Below are positions 63,664 through 64,000 of a DNA stretch of 64,000 bases, in pieces. Source of the stretch: Periplaneta americana (lineage: Eukaryota; Arthropoda; Insecta; Blattodea; Blattidae); contig NC_091119.1 of NCBI RefSeq assembly GCF_040183065.1, forward strand, positions 61,118,892-61,182,891. Direction: 5' to 3'. Position numbers and translations under genes: made by a program. The number at the start of each line of letters is the position of its first letter. Position 1 is the stretch's first letter. The notes under the pieces were generated by a model. It was not told where the DNA came from and ran no database searches. It saw only the letters and a list, made by a program, of their open reading frames with translations.

Positions 63664-64000
63664 CAATGGAAATGTGAAAAAATGAGATGAAATACGTAAA
63701 TCAAAACTGATTTTCAGACAAATCATTTGGTAATTAAAGCGAAATTGCTGTTTTCTGAAGAAACGATTAAATTATTCCTATATAATTTAAGCTGCCAACA
63801 AAAGAAGACCTTTATTATACAAGTCAAGTGGTTATAGTATACACAGGGGTCGAAATGGACATTTTTACGAACCGGAACGCTCAGTTATTTTCGTAGATAC
63901 TATAGTGTTGAGGACAACGAGGGAATTAATGACTAGTGAAATGACGTCGAGTATTATCATGATGTTGATCAGCGTTACTTCTGATTGAGGTTCTGTCTGA
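63664..64000. other. Right edge, NHA intron, nothing recognised
   Basis: No exon or element end was identified in this last stretch. Confidence 0.3.

Noticed and set aside
1-64000. LTR retrotransposons, retrovirus-like or Polinton-like elements
   Set aside because: I looked for long direct terminal repeats and for protease, integrase, capsid or envelope motifs and recognised none. All reverse transcriptase remnants here look like non-LTR (LINE) types.

Overview
This is a stretch of AT-rich, transposon-filled insect nuclear DNA. It is most likely from a cockroach: the C-terminal peptide of one LINE family (three copies, ending in a TAAG-type tail) is one I associate with Periplaneta americana. 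That species call is recognition from memory, not a search.

Two host genes are well supported. EXOSC6/MTR3, an RNA exosome ring subunit, lies on the plus strand in four exons (755-914, 1001-1254, 9849-9995, 23037-23360). All junctions are GT-AG, and the exons give a complete protein of about 294 residues. The last three coding exons of an SLC9B-type (NHA) sodium/proton antiporter lie on the minus strand (62633-62776, 56819-56920, 47401-47682); its upstream exons are beyond the right edge. A third possible gene starts at 178 on the minus strand and leaves the window at base 1. It would share a 0.6 kb divergent promoter interval with EXOSC6.

Nearly everything else recognisable is mobile DNA. 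EXOSC6 intron 2 (8.6 kb) holds a foldback element, a hAT deletion derivative, a SINE, a short LINE and an array of tRNA-like units flanked by a 14-bp target duplication. Intron 3 (13 kb) holds a TIR element, a piggyBac relic, SINE and LINE pieces, and two same-family LINEs bracketed by (AAT)n tracts. The longer LINE has a PHD-finger ORF1 and is split by a mariner. From 23.6 to 47.4 kb there is no clear host gene. This interval holds a mariner split by a LINE, a TTAA-flanked element, two hAT elements with perfect 8-bp duplications, an intron-bearing DDE transposon relic, a decayed RT/RNase H LINE, a mitochondrial ND4 insertion and several SINEs. The NHA introns hold more mariner/Tc1 pieces, including a three-level nest in which a mariner contains a hAT that contains an IR/DR-type Tc1.

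The host genes do not act together in one pathway. The window mainly records successive insertions, many of which can be ordered from nesting and target duplications. I recognised no LTR retrovirus-like element, CRISPR array or intact functional tRNA gene.
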